From: Azonexus sp.
GTDB taxonomy: Bacteria; Pseudomonadota; Gammaproteobacteria; Burkholderiales; Rhodocyclaceae
Length of the DNA stretch: 39,714 bases
Reading direction: 5' to 3'
Assembly: GCA_031277255.1 (NCBI GenBank)
Contig: JAITMS010000132.1
Location: 1-39,714 of the forward strand
The notes under the pieces are model-generated. The model searched no databases, had not been told where the DNA came from, and was given only the letters and a program-made list of their open reading frames with translations. Shown here one piece after another: positions 22,750-30,765 of this stretch; the stretch's first letter is position 1, and every line of letters begins with the position of its first letter. A program made the translations under genes and the position numbers.

Positions 22750-24870
22750 CTATTCCTTGGACATGGTCCGCTGGCGGGCGATGATGTCGGGGATCGCTTC
22801 GGCGGGGGCCGGGCGGCTGCCGTAGTAGCCCTGATACTCGTCGCACTTCATGTTGACCAGGGAATCGAGTTGGGCGGCGGTTTCCACGCCCTCGGCGATG
22901 GCTTCCATCCCCAGGCTGTGGGCCAGATTGATGATGGCGTTGACGATCATCATGGCGTCCTGGTTGCCCAGGTCGCAGACGAAAGACTGGTCGATTTTCA
23001 GGCGATTGAGGGCGAAGCGTTGCAGGTATGAGAGGCTCGAATAGCCGGTGCCGAAATCGTCGAGGGCGATTTGAATGCCCCGTTGCGACAGGCTGGCGAG
23101 ATGCTCGATGGCTTGCTCGACATCGTTCATCAGCGCGCTTTCGGTAATTTCCAGTTCCAGCAGATGCGGCGCCAGGTTGGTGCTGTCGAGCGCCGCCGCG
23201 ATTTGGGCGGGCAGTCGGCTCTGGCTGAACTGGCGGGCCGACAGGTTGACCGCCACGCGCAGGTTCAGCCCCATCCGCTGCCACATTGCGCCCTGGCGGG
23301 CGGCTTCTTTCAGCACCCAGTCGCCGATATCGAGAATCAGGCTCGATTCTTCGGCAAAGGGAATGAACTGCGCCGGGGAAACCAGTCCCCGTTCCGGGTG
23401 TTGCCAGCGGATCAGGGCTTCGACGCCGACCACTTGACGGGTGACGACATCAAACTGCGGCTGATAGGCCAGAAAGAACTGTCCGCCACTGGCCAGCGCC
23501 TTGCCGAGGTCGGCTTCCAGCACGAAACGCTCATGGATGCGGGTGCTCATTTGCGGCGTGAAAAAATGCAGCCCCTTCCGCTCATTGGCCTCCTTGTTGT
23601 GACTGGCGGCGGTGATCGCCTGACTGAGCAGGTTGTCGCCCGATTCGGTATCGTCGGGAAAAACGCTGATGCCAGCGGTCAAGGTGATGGCGAGAGGGAC
23701 GGACTGTTTTTCCAGATGGTAGGCGCCGCAAAGCTGTTCGAGCAGTTGCCGGGCGCGCCGCGCCGCCTGGTTGGCGTCACCGCCGGGCAGCAGCACGGCG
23801 AATTCATCACTGGACAAGCGCGCCGCCACTTCTTCTTCAATCTTCATCCCTTGCAGACGCCGGGCGACGACCTGTAGCAATTCATCGCCCTGGTGGACGC
23901 CGATCGAGTCATTGATACCGCGAAAACGGTCGATGTCCAGGACGATCAGGGACAGCTTCCGGCGGTGCGGGTGGGCTTGCTGAATGGCGAGCTGGAGTTG
24001 TTCGAGGAGCATTCTGCGGTTGGGCAGCCCGGTCAGCGTGTCGAACAGGGCCATGTGACGCAGGCGCTTTTCCGCCTCCTTGCGTTCTGTGAGATCGGTC
24101 GAGATGCCGACGAAATGGGATACCCGGCCACTGGCGTCGCGTAGCGCGGTCACCCGGGTCCAGACAGGACGATAATCCCTGCCCTGCTCCCGCCGCGCTT
24201 CCCCTTCCCGCGCCTTTTTGCGCGGGTTCAGCGTTTCGCCCTGCCATTGGCCGGTGGTCTTGATCTGCTCTCTGGCCTGATGCCAAAAATCCTCGGTCAA
24301 TTCGGGCGGGCAGAGGATGAGGAAATTTTTCCCCACCAACTCGGCGGGGTCATAGCCATAAAAATCAGTGGTCGCCGGGTTGGCCTCAAGTATCCGCATC
24401 TCCCGGTCACTGACGATGATCGAGTCCCGGCTGTGTTTGATGACCATGCTGGCGATGCGTTGCGACTCCTGGCGACGGCCAATTTCGCTCGCCACCCTGC
24501 CCAGAGTCTGGTAAATCTCCCCGATCTCGTCTTTTGCCGCCTCATTGACGATCTCGGCCATCCGCGCCAGCCCCGCAGCATTGATCTCGCCATCCTTGAA
24601 TGTCTCCGTGACGGTATTTCTGAGCGTCCGCAAGTGATGGGCCGTCAGCCTGCGGACGGCGAGCCGGGACAACAGGGCGACCAGAATGAACAGAACCAGC
24701 GTCGGCAAGGCCAGCCGCAAAATATCCGCGCCGTCGAGGATGCGCGATGCGCCCGAAGGGCTGGCGGCAAAGGCCAGCCATTGCAGCCCGGTCAGTAAAA
24801 CAGTTGCCAGCAATGCCCCGATCAGCGCCAGCAAGAGCGGACAGCGCGAGGTCCAGTTGAATTCCGTCAT
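22750..24870 (-). CDS. PAS-GGDEF-EAL protein, probable c-di-GMP phosphodiesterase
   Basis: The 706-residue protein has two membrane helices (about residues 11-35 and 52-70), a PAS domain (about 140-262), a GGDEF domain (about 275-435) and an EAL domain (about 450-700). The GGDEF signature is SSDEF (353-357), so cyclase activity is doubtful. The EAL site looks complete: E484-A-L486, N542, E574, D604-D605, K625 and E663. It probably hydrolyses c-di-GMP to pGpG at the membrane, with the degenerate GGDEF domain acting as a regulatory GTP-binding module, as known for such hybrids. ATG 24870 places the first membrane helix at the N-terminus. It stands alone between two repeat-filled regions. Confidence 0.92.
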   Translation of the reverse strand: MTEFNWTSRCPLLLALIGALLATVLLTGLQWLAFAASPSGASRILDGADILRLALPTLVLFILVALLSRLAVRRLTAHHLRTLRNTVTETFKDGEINAAGLARMAEIVNEAAKDEIGEIYQTLGRVASEIGRRQESQRIASMVIKHSRDSIIVSDREMRILEANPATTDFYGYDPAELVGKNFLILCPPELTEDFWHQAREQIKTTGQWQGETLNPRKKAREGEARREQGRDYRPVWTRVTALRDASGRVSHFVGISTDLTERKEAEKRLRHMALFDTLTGLPNRRMLLEQLQLAIQQAHPHRRKLSLIVLDIDRFRGINDSIGVHQGDELLQVVARRLQGMKIEEEVAARLSSDEFAVLLPGGDANQAARRARQLLEQLCGAYHLEKQSVPLAITLTAGISVFPDDTESGDNLLSQAITAASHNKEANERKGLHFFTPQMSTRIHERFVLEADLGKALASGGQFFLAYQPQFDVVTRQVVGVEALIRWQHPERGLVSPAQFIPFAEESSLILDIGDWVLKEAARQGAMWQRMGLNLRVAVNLSARQFSQSRLPAQIAAALDSTNLAPHLLELEITESALMNDVEQAIEHLASLSQRGIQIALDDFGTGYSSLSYLQRFALNRLKIDQSFVCDLGNQDAMMIVNAIINLAHSLGMEAIAEGVETAAQLDSLVNMKCDEYQGYYGSRPAPAEAIPDIIARQRTMSKE

Positions 24871-24941
24871 GGCAGAGCCATTTCCCCGTTCAGGCTTCAA
24901 ATCCGAAGCACAAGGCAAAATTATATAAATATAGTTTCTTA

Positions 24942-25116
24942 GAACTTGTCCGTAAATAAGAAAATCATTGCAAAACTGAGCAACCTATATCCCCAAATAC
25001 CGTTCGCCCTGAGCTTGTCGAAGGGCGGGGCATCACCGCCTGCGCGTCCGTTCATCCTTCGACAAGCTCAGGACGAACGGAGAATAAACCGCCAGATTTT
25101 ATTTACGGACAAGTTC
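24942..25116. mobile_element. MITE-like element with 18-bp perfect terminal inverted repeats
   Basis: GAACTTGTCCGTAAATAA (24942-24959) is repeated in perfect inverted form at 25099-25116. TTA directly flanks both ends (24939-24941 and 25117-25119), which looks like a 3-bp target duplication of the TNA type used by some IS5-group elements. Inside is an inverted pair of REP-like units (25000-25029 and 25055-25080). At 175 bp it has no room for a transposase, so it would be a non-autonomous element. The rest of the gap 24871-25400 has no gene. Confidence 0.78.
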
Positions 25117-25242
25117 TTAATGGAACTGTTGCCATCCATTTTATTTGTCAATCATATATTTGCCAGTCGTCTGCCAGCAATGGGTTTTTTGATAAAAATG
25201 AAAATTACTCGAAAAAAAGCAAGATTGCACCCACTATTTCGT

Positions 25243-25372
25243 ACCCCGGAAGCATTGAGGCACGCAAGGCAACCGGGGTTTTGGCTCCCGCGCGGAGGTA
25301 TCCGGCTTTCATGCGTTTGTCTTGCTGCTGCCACCAGGAAGAGATGGCCGGGGCTGGCGCTTCTGCTAAAAT
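25243..25372 (+). promoter_or_regulatory. possible structured element and promoter upstream of mlaF
   Basis: ACCCCGG (25243-25249) can pair with CCGGGGT (25272-25278), and CTCC/GGAG (about 25283-25295) forms a second short stem enclosed by two CCGG tetramers. Further down, TGCTAAAAT (25364-25372) is a good extended -10 box for the mla operon. If that promoter is used, the stems lie upstream of the message rather than in its leader. The stems were not matched to a known riboswitch class. Confidence 0.35.
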
Positions 25373-25400
25373 CACCAGACTTTTTTTCCGGGAAAATGCT

Positions 25401-26204
25401 TTGTCGGACGACATTCTGGTCGATATCGAAGACCTGCATTTCAATTACGATGGGCGGCCGGTGCTGGAGGGGATCAATATCCGCATTCCGCGCGGCAAGG
25501 TGGTGGCCATCATGGGCGGTTCGGGTTGCGGCAAGACGACGCTGCTGCGTTGCATCGGCGGTCAGTTGAAGCCCTCCGGCGGGCGCGTGCGGCTGGGCGC
25601 GCACCTGTTGTCGGCGATGTCGCAGAAGGAGCTGTACGGCATCCGCCGCCATCTCGGCATGTTGTTCCAGTTCGGCGCGTTGTTTACCGATATGTCGGTG
25701 TTCGACAACGTGGCTTTCCCGATCCGCGAACATACCGACATGCCGGAAGAAATGATCCGCGATCTGGTCTTGATGAAGCTCGCCGCCGTCGGCCTGCGCG
25801 GCGCGCACGGCCTCATGCCGGGCGCGCTCTCCGGCGGCATGGCGCGGCGCGTGGCGCTGGCGCGGGCGGTGGCGCTCGACCCGATGCTGGTGATGTATGA
25901 CGAGCCGTTTACCGGCCTCGACCCGATTTCGCTCGGCGTCATCGGCCAGTTGATCCGCAAGCTCAACGACGCGCTCGGCGCGACTTCGATCATGGTCACG
26001 CACGATATTCAGGAGTCGCTCCTGATCGTCGATTACATCTATTTCATCTCGGCTGGTCGCATCGTCGCCGAAGGCACGCCGGATGCGCTGCGCGCTTCGA
26101 GCGACCCTTTCGTGCATCAGTTTCTGCACGCCGAAGCCAACGGGCCGGTGCCGTTCAATTATCCGGCGCCGCCGTTGCGCGCCGATTTTCTGGGGGCGGC
26201 GTGA
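25401..26204 (+). CDS. mlaF: MlaF, ATPase of the Mla phospholipid transporter
   Basis: MlaF is the ABC ATPase of the MlaFEDB inner-membrane complex, which moves phospholipids between the inner and outer membranes to keep outer-leaflet asymmetry. The 267-residue form shows Walker A GGSGCGKTT (39-47), a Q-loop in MLFQFGALF, signature LSGGMARR (143-150) and Walker B LVMYDEP (163-169). The frame opens at 25281, but TTG 25401 gives the family start (MSDDILVDIEDLHF) and lies just after the -10 box. It overlaps mlaE by 4 bp. A broken second copy lies at 20494-20675. Confidence 0.93.
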   Translation: MSDDILVDIEDLHFNYDGRPVLEGINIRIPRGKVVAIMGGSGCGKTTLLRCIGGQLKPSGGRVRLGAHLLSAMSQKELYGIRRHLGMLFQFGALFTDMSVFDNVAFPIREHTDMPEEMIRDLVLMKLAAVGLRGAHGLMPGALSGGMARRVALARAVALDPMLVMYDEPFTGLDPISLGVIGQLIRKLNDALGATSIMVTHDIQESLLIVDYIYFISAGRIVAEGTPDALRASSDPFVHQFLHAEANGPVPFNYPAPPLRADFLGAA

Positions 26205-26992
26205 GTCATCCGGCGACTTGGTTGCGGCGTCTCGGCCACGGCGTGATCGAATCCGTCTGGCGGCTCGGTTTCGCCATGCGCTTTCTTCTCGCCGTGCTGC
26301 GCTTTTCCGGCGTCGTTTTCAGCCGCCCGCAACTGACGGCGCGGGAAATTTATTTCAGCGGCGCCTTGTCGCTCCTGATTATTTCCATTTCCGGCCTGTT
26401 CGTCGGTCTGGTGCTCGGCTTGCAGGGCTTCGAGACTTTGCAGCGTTTTGGCTCGACCGAGGTGCTGGGCAGCCTCGTCGCCTTGTCGCTGGTGCGCGAA
26501 CTGGGGCCGGTGGTCGCCGCCCTGCTCTTTGCCGCGCGCGCCGGTTCGGCGATCACGGCGGAAATCGGCCTGATGAAAACGACCGAGCAGTTGAAGGCGA
26601 TGGACATGATGGGCGTCAATCCGCTGGCCCGCGTCGTCGCGCCGCGCTTCTGGGGCGGCGTTATCTCGATGCCGCTCCTGGCGGCGCTGTTTTCGGCGAT
26701 GGGCGTTTTGGGCGGCTGGCTGATCGGCGTTGTTTTCATCGGCGTCGATGATGGCGCTTTCTGGTCGCAGATGCAGGGCAGCGTCGATTTTCGTTACGAT
26801 ATTGTCAATGGCGTCATCAAGAGTTTTGTCTTTGGCGTGGCCGTCTCGCTGATTGCCGTGTTTGAGGGTTACGATTCGGTGTCGACCGCCGAAGGGGTGT
26901 CGCGGGCGATTACGCGCACCGTGGTGACATCGGCGCTGGTCATTCTGGCGCTGGATTTTGTTCTGACTGCATTCATGTTCCGGGGAAATTAA
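26201..26992 (+). CDS. mlaE: MlaE, permease of the Mla transporter
   Basis: MlaE is the membrane subunit of MlaFEDB. The 263-residue protein has about five to six hydrophobic segments and the MlaE family strings GLVLGLQGFETLQRFG, LVRELGPVVAALLFAARAGSA near the middle (given in parts) and EIGLMKTTEQLKAMDMMGVN. The GTG start at 26201 overlaps the mlaF stop (GTGA), and the stop abuts mlaD directly. Translation is probably coupled. Start choice and family are secure. Confidence 0.94.
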   Translation: MSHPATWLRRLGHGVIESVWRLGFAMRFLLAVLRFSGVVFSRPQLTAREIYFSGALSLLIISISGLFVGLVLGLQGFETLQRFGSTEVLGSLVALSLVRELGPVVAALLFAARAGSAITAEIGLMKTTEQLKAMDMMGVNPLARVVAPRFWGGVISMPLLAALFSAMGVLGGWLIGVVFIGVDDGAFWSQMQGSVDFRYDIVNGVIKSFVFGVAVSLIAVFEGYDSVSTAEGVSRAITRTVVTSALVILALDFVLTAFMFRGN

Positions 26993-27463
26993 ATGAGCCG
27001 CAGCACGATTGACCTCTGGGTCGGCATTTTTACCGCCATCGGCATTGCCTCGCTCCTCTTTCTGGCGCTCAAGGTTGGCAACCTGTCTTCGGCCAATCTG
27101 TCGAATACCTACACGCTGGAGGCGCGTTTTGACAATATCGGCGGCCTGAAGGCGCGCGGCCCGGTCAAAAGCGCCGGCGTGCTGGTCGGGCGGATTGCCG
27201 AGATCACCTTCGACCCGGAGAATTACGACGCCGTGGTGACCATGCAGATTGATGGCCGCTACCACTTTTCGCGCGACACCATCGCCGCCATTTACACGGC
27301 GGGCCTTTTGGGCGAGCAGTACGTCGGCCTCACCACCGGGGCCGACGAGACGATGTACAAAGCGGGCGACACCATCCGGCAGACGCAATCGGCGGTCGTG
27401 CTCGAACAACTGATCAGCCAGTTCCTGTTCAGCAAGGCGGCGGAAGGGGAGGGAACGAAATGA
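26993..27463 (+). CDS. mlaD: MlaD, MCE-domain lipid-binding subunit
   Basis: MlaD forms the hexameric periplasmic ring of the Mla complex, with one N-terminal membrane helix per subunit. The 156-residue chain has that helix at about residues 8-28 (LWVGIFTAIGIASLLFLALK) and an MCE domain (about 38-118) with EARFDNIGGLKARGPVKSAG and VGRIAEITFDP. The C-terminal helix contains VVLEQLISQFLF, the hydrophobic tunnel-lining part. It starts immediately after the mlaE stop and overlaps mlaA by 4 bp. Confidence 0.94.
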   Translation: MSRSTIDLWVGIFTAIGIASLLFLALKVGNLSSANLSNTYTLEARFDNIGGLKARGPVKSAGVLVGRIAEITFDPENYDAVVTMQIDGRYHFSRDTIAAIYTAGLLGEQYVGLTTGADETMYKAGDTIRQTQSAVVLEQLISQFLFSKAAEGEGTK

Positions 27464-28194
27464 AACACATGCGAAATGACCTGCGCCGGGCGCTGCTGGC
27501 GGCTCTGCTGCTGGCCGCGGGCGGCGCGCTGGCGCAGGAAAACGACGCTGGCGGCAACCCGCGCGATCCGTATGAAGGCTTCAACCGCGCCATGTTCGCC
27601 GTCAATGAAGCGGTCGACAAATACGCCGCCAAGCCGGTCGCCCAAGCCTACGACCATGTCACGCCCTTGCCGGTCAAGGCGGCGGTCGGCAATTTCTTCG
27701 GCAATGTCGGCGACCTCTGGGTCGGCGTCAACAACGCCCTGCAGGGCAAACCCGCCGATGCCGGCAACGATTTCGCCCGTCTCCTCATCAATTCGACGGT
27801 CGGCATTTTCGGCCTCTTTGATGTCGCCAGCGAACTCGAATTTGAGCATCACGACGAAGATTTCGGCCAGACCCTTGCCGTCTGGGGCGTTGGCGACGGC
27901 GGCTATGTCGTTTTACCGCTGCTTGGCCCGCGCACCATGCGCGACACGGCGGCGCTGGGCGTAGACTACCTGGCCGATCCGATGCGCCAGGTCGACCCGG
28001 TCGCTGTCCGCAACGGCGCGGGCGTCGTCCGCTTCGTCGATATTCGCGCCAGCCTTCTGCCCTCCGATACGGTGGTCGACCAGGCGGCGCTCGACAAATA
28101 CGCCTACATCCGCGACGCCTATTTGCAACGCCGCCGCAACCAGATTTACGATGGCCGCCCGCCCCGTCTCGATGACGATTTTGCCGATGAGTGA
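27460..28194 (+). CDS. mlaA: MlaA (VacJ)-like outer-membrane phospholipid protein, no lipobox
   Basis: MlaA removes phospholipids from the outer leaflet of the outer membrane and passes them to MlaC. The 244-residue product has the family core: NPRDPYEGFNRAMFAVNEAV, FFGNVGDLWVGVNNALQGK and GGYVVLPLLGPRTMRDTAAL. Unlike the E. coli protein, the signal region (MKHMRNDLRRALLAALLLAA, then GGALAQ) has no cysteine, so it is predicted to be cleaved by signal peptidase I and not lipidated. It lies inside the operon, overlapping mlaD and followed at once by mlaC, an order usual in betaproteobacteria. Confidence 0.92.
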   Translation: MKHMRNDLRRALLAALLLAAGGALAQENDAGGNPRDPYEGFNRAMFAVNEAVDKYAAKPVAQAYDHVTPLPVKAAVGNFFGNVGDLWVGVNNALQGKPADAGNDFARLLINSTVGIFGLFDVASELEFEHHDEDFGQTLAVWGVGDGGYVVLPLLGPRTMRDTAALGVDYLADPMRQVDPVAVRNGAGVVRFVDIRASLLPSDTVVDQAALDKYAYIRDAYLQRRRNQIYDGRPPRLDDDFADE

Positions 28195-28199
28195 TTGAC

Positions 28200-28814
28200 A
28201 TGATGAAAAAACTGCTCGCCCTTGCCGCCGCCTTGTTTGCCGGATCGGTTTTCGCCCAGCAGGCGCCGGACCAGATGGTGCAGAAAGTCACCGAAGAAGT
28301 GCTGGAAATCGTCCGCAGCGACCGCGACATCCAGAGCGGCAACACGACCAAGATTCTCGCCTTGGTCGATGAAAAAGTGCTGCCCAATTTTAATTTCACC
28401 CGCATGACGTCGCTGGCCGTTGGCCGCGACTGGCGTCAGGCCAGCCCGGAGCAGCGGCAGCATCTGGCCGAGCAGTTCAAAACCCTGCTGGTGCGAACTT
28501 ACGCCAACGCCCTGACCGGCTACCGCGACCAGAAGGTCGTGTACAAGCCGTTCAAGATGAAGCCCGGCGAAACCGACGTGCTGGTTCGCACCGAAGTCCA
28601 ACAACCCGGCAACAAGCCGGTGCAGCTGGATTACAGCCTGGAACTGAAAGACAACGCCTGGAAGGTGTACGACGTGACCGTCGCCGGTATCAGCCTCGTC
28701 ACCAATTACCGCGAGCAATTCGCTCAGGAAGTGCGCAAGGGCGGCATCGACGGCCTGATTGCCTCGATCGCGGCCAAAAACCGCTCGCTGGAACAGAACC
28801 AGGGCAAAAAATGA
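28200..28814 (+). CDS. mlaC: MlaC, periplasmic phospholipid carrier
   Basis: MlaC shuttles single phospholipids between MlaA and MlaD. The 204-residue precursor has a signal peptide (MMKKLLALAAALFAGSVFAQ). The Ttg2-type fold follows, with ILALVDEKVLPNFNFTRMTS and LVRTYANALTGYRDQKV, both typical. The C-terminus has WKVYDVTVAGISLVTNYREQF. Three starts are possible (GTG 28191, ATG 28200, ATG 28203); ATG 28200 was chosen because it gives a clean basic n-region. The stop overlaps mlaB. Confidence 0.93.
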   Translation: MMKKLLALAAALFAGSVFAQQAPDQMVQKVTEEVLEIVRSDRDIQSGNTTKILALVDEKVLPNFNFTRMTSLAVGRDWRQASPEQRQHLAEQFKTLLVRTYANALTGYRDQKVVYKPFKMKPGETDVLVRTEVQQPGNKPVQLDYSLELKDNAWKVYDVTVAGISLVTNYREQFAQEVRKGGIDGLIASIAAKNRSLEQNQGKK

Positions 28815-29089
28815 TTGACCGCGATGGCCCCCGGCTCCTCGTCAAAGCGCCGCTCCTCATGGCCAACGCCGGTGATCTGCTGGCGGCGGGCCGCGCCGCC
28901 ATGCAGCCGGGCGAACAGGTTTTCGATTTTTCCCAAGTCAGCGAAGCCGACTCCTCGGCTCTCGCCGTCATGCTCGGCTGGCTGCGCAGCGCCCCGGCGA
29001 CGACCAGCATCCGTTTTACACATCTTCCAGCGGGCGTTTTGGCGCTTGCCGAACTCTACGGCGTGACTGAATTGCTGCCGCTGGCGTGA
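28811..29089 (+). CDS. mlaB: MlaB, STAS-domain subunit of the Mla complex
   Basis: MlaB is a small cytoplasmic STAS protein that binds MlaF and is needed for activity of the complex. The 92-residue chain has the STAS pattern, with VFDFSQVSEADSSALAVML holding the conserved Asp-Ser-Ser-Ala loop. It ends in ELYGVTELLPL, as in other MlaB proteins. The ATG overlaps the mlaC stop (ATGA). It is the last gene of the mla operon before a repeat-filled 232-bp gap. Confidence 0.9.
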   Translation: MIDRDGPRLLVKAPLLMANAGDLLAAGRAAMQPGEQVFDFSQVSEADSSALAVMLGWLRSAPATTSIRFTHLPAGVLALAELYGVTELLPLA

Positions 29090-29107
29090 TCTGAATTTGC
29101 AGAATTT

Positions 29108-29251
29108 GTAGGATGGGTAGAGCGTAGCGAAACCCATCGCCACGGCCCCATCCATTTCCATTGCCCAATCACATGCCGACCCATCGCCGCCCTGTTTCTC
29201 TGATATTTTTCGCGGCAAAAGATGGGTTTCGCTACGCTCTACCCATCCTAC
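29108..29251. repeat. perfect 31-bp inverted repeat downstream of mlaB
   Basis: GTAGGATGGGTAGAGCGTAG begins the left arm (29108-29138). Its exact reverse complement ends at 29251 (right arm 29221-29251), with an 82-bp spacer. Perfect identity over 31 bp suggests a recent or actively maintained repeat. Similar GTAGGATGGG repeats occur in many proteobacterial intergenic regions. The hairpin could stop read-through from the mla operon. The gap 29090-29321 otherwise contains only the short hairpin at 29280-29303. Confidence 0.82.
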
Positions 29252-29279
29252 GGCGACTACGGCTACCCAGTGTGATCGT

Positions 29280-29303
29280 CCCTCTCCCACAAGGAAAGAG
29301 GGG
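29280..29303 (+). repeat. short CCCTCT / AGAGGG hairpin
   Basis: CCCTCTCCCACAAGG, from 29280, pairs partly with AAAGAGGGG (ending 29303) and is followed by ATTTTG. It is a variant of the CCCTCTCCC repeat family in this window (compare 37626-37648). It is 18 bp before the start of the ABC ATPase gene and may affect its message. Confidence 0.5.
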
Positions 29304-29321
29304 ATTTTGTGGCGGTAGCCG

Positions 29322-30041
29322 ATGACCGCTGCGGTTTCCATCACCCAGGTCGTCAAAAAATTCGGCCCCGTCGAGGCGCTGGCCGGGGTTTCCCTTGACA
29401 TTGCCGAGGGCGGATTTTTCGGCCTCCTCGGCCCCAACGGCGCGGGCAAGACGACGCTCATTTCGGCCCTGGCCGGGCTGGTCCGCGCCGACTCCGGCAC
29501 CCTCAAAGTCATGGGCCACGATGTCGTCAGCGACTTTCGCGCCGCCCGGCGGCTGCTCGGCGTGGTGCCGCAGGAACTGGTCTTCGACCCTTTTTTCAAT
29601 GTTCGCGAAACGCTGCGTATCCAGTCCGGCTACTTCGGCATCCGCAACAATGACGACTGGATCGACGAAATCCTCGCCAATCTCGACCTCACCGGCAAGG
29701 CCGAAACCAATATGCGCCGCCTTTCCGGCGGCATGAAGCGGCGCGTGCTGGTCGCCCAGGCGCTGGTGCACAAACCGCCGGTCATCGTCCTCGACGAGCC
29801 GACCGCCGGAGTCGATGTCGAACTGCGGCAAGGGCTGTGGCAATTCATCCGCCGCTTGAATGGCGAAGGCCACACCATCGTCCTCACCACGCATTATCTG
29901 GAAGAAGCCGAAGCCCTGTGCCAGCGCATCGCGCTGATGAAACAGGGCAGAATCGTCGCGCTGGACACCACCGAGCGGCTTTTAGCCGAACATCCGGGCG
30001 CTTCGCTGGAAGACGTTTTTATCAGGACGATGCGGGCGTGA
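29322..30041 (+). CDS. ABC exporter ATPase (YadG-like)
   Basis: The 239-residue ATPase has Walker A GPNGAGKTT, a Q-loop (VVPQELVFDPFF), signature LSGGMKRR, Walker B VIVLDEPTAGVD and the switch His in TTHYLEEAE. It resembles the YadG/CcmA-type subunits of ABC-2 exporters. The matching permease follows at 30766, but a third gene is inserted between them and its ATG overlaps this stop (TGATG). The position between mlaB and bolA-murA is the usual one for this pair in betaproteobacteria. The substrate is unknown. Confidence 0.9.
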   Translation: MTAAVSITQVVKKFGPVEALAGVSLDIAEGGFFGLLGPNGAGKTTLISALAGLVRADSGTLKVMGHDVVSDFRAARRLLGVVPQELVFDPFFNVRETLRIQSGYFGIRNNDDWIDEILANLDLTGKAETNMRRLSGGMKRRVLVAQALVHKPPVIVLDEPTAGVDVELRQGLWQFIRRLNGEGHTIVLTTHYLEEAEALCQRIALMKQGRIVALDTTERLLAEHPGASLEDVFIRTMRA

Positions 30042-30760
30042 TGATGAAAACCGTACAGTTGACAACGCTGATATTTTTTCTCGCCGCTGCTCCGGCATTC
30101 CCGGAATCATCCGGCGCTTTCGCCGCCTGGACGCCAGAGGGTTGGAAACTCATCGCGATCACAACAGGTGATTTAAGTCAGGACGACCTTGAGGATGTGG
30201 CGCTGATATTGGAGCAAACGAATCCCGCCAATTTCATAGCCAACGATAGCCTGGGGGTTTCAACCCTGAATCTGAATCCTCGCCGTCTTGTTGTTCTGCT
30301 CAAGACCCCTGAAGGCTATCGGGAAGTCCTGAGCAGAGATGACCTGCTGCCAAGTGAGAACAGTCAGGATGCGCCGTGTCTGGATGATCCGCTTCTTGGT
30401 CAGGGCGGTATTTCGATAGTCGGCGGAAAGCTGCTGATTGAGTTGGGGGAGTGGCTAAGCTGCGGCAGTTGGAGCGTGACACATGAAACATTCACGTTTC
30501 GCCTTGAGAACACCCGTTTCCGTCTGATCGGCTACGATTATTCGACATTCCACCGCGCTTCGGGCGAAGCGTCCGAAGAGAGTATCAATTATCTGACAGG
30601 AAAGAGAAAAACCACCACGGGTCTGAACACGTTCGAGAATTCAAAGCCAGAAGTGTCGTGGAGCCGGATTTCCGGCGAGCGTAAGTTTTATCTGGACAAG
30701 ATGGTTTTTAGCTGCCAGCCGAGCAATGAGTATTTCTCCAGTTGCACCTGGAGCCGATAA
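30041..30760 (+). CDS. predicted secreted protein of unknown function
   Basis: The 239-residue product has a signal peptide (MMKTVQLTTLIFFLAAAPAF). The mature domain is marked by GDLSQDDLEDVALILEQTNP, GGISIVGGKLLIELGEWLSC, ETFTFRLENTRFRLIGYD and SINYLTGKRKTTTGL. Three cysteines are visible in the second half (DAPCLDD, WLSCGSW) and two more at the end (FSCQPSN, SSCTWSR), so disulfides are possible. The pattern looks like a conserved family of exported hypothetical proteins, but no function is known to me. Base composition and codon use are visibly less GC-rich than the neighbours, suggesting later acquisition. It splits an ABC ATPase from its permease and starts in a 1-bp overlap with the ATPase stop. 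Confidence 0.8.
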   Translation: MMKTVQLTTLIFFLAAAPAFPESSGAFAAWTPEGWKLIAITTGDLSQDDLEDVALILEQTNPANFIANDSLGVSTLNLNPRRLVVLLKTPEGYREVLSRDDLLPSENSQDAPCLDDPLLGQGGISIVGGKLLIELGEWLSCGSWSVTHETFTFRLENTRFRLIGYDYSTFHRASGEASEESINYLTGKRKTTTGLNTFENSKPEVSWSRISGERKFYLDKMVFSCQPSNEYFSSCTWSR

Positions 30761-30765
30761 GAAAA

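Noticed and set aside
22275-25116. CRISPR array
   Set aside because: The repeated units are palindromic pairs with irregular spacing and no unique spacers of constant length; no cas genes are nearby.
25243-25315. c-di-GMP-I riboswitch before mlaF
   Set aside because: Some short strings are reminiscent, but the conserved two-helix core and tetraloop/receptor could not be drawn on either strand.
25205-25444. 79-codon minus-strand frame upstream of mlaF
   Set aside because: It overlaps the mlaF start and promoter, lacks a Shine-Dalgarno and resembles a spurious frame over structured DNA; it was not listed as a gene.
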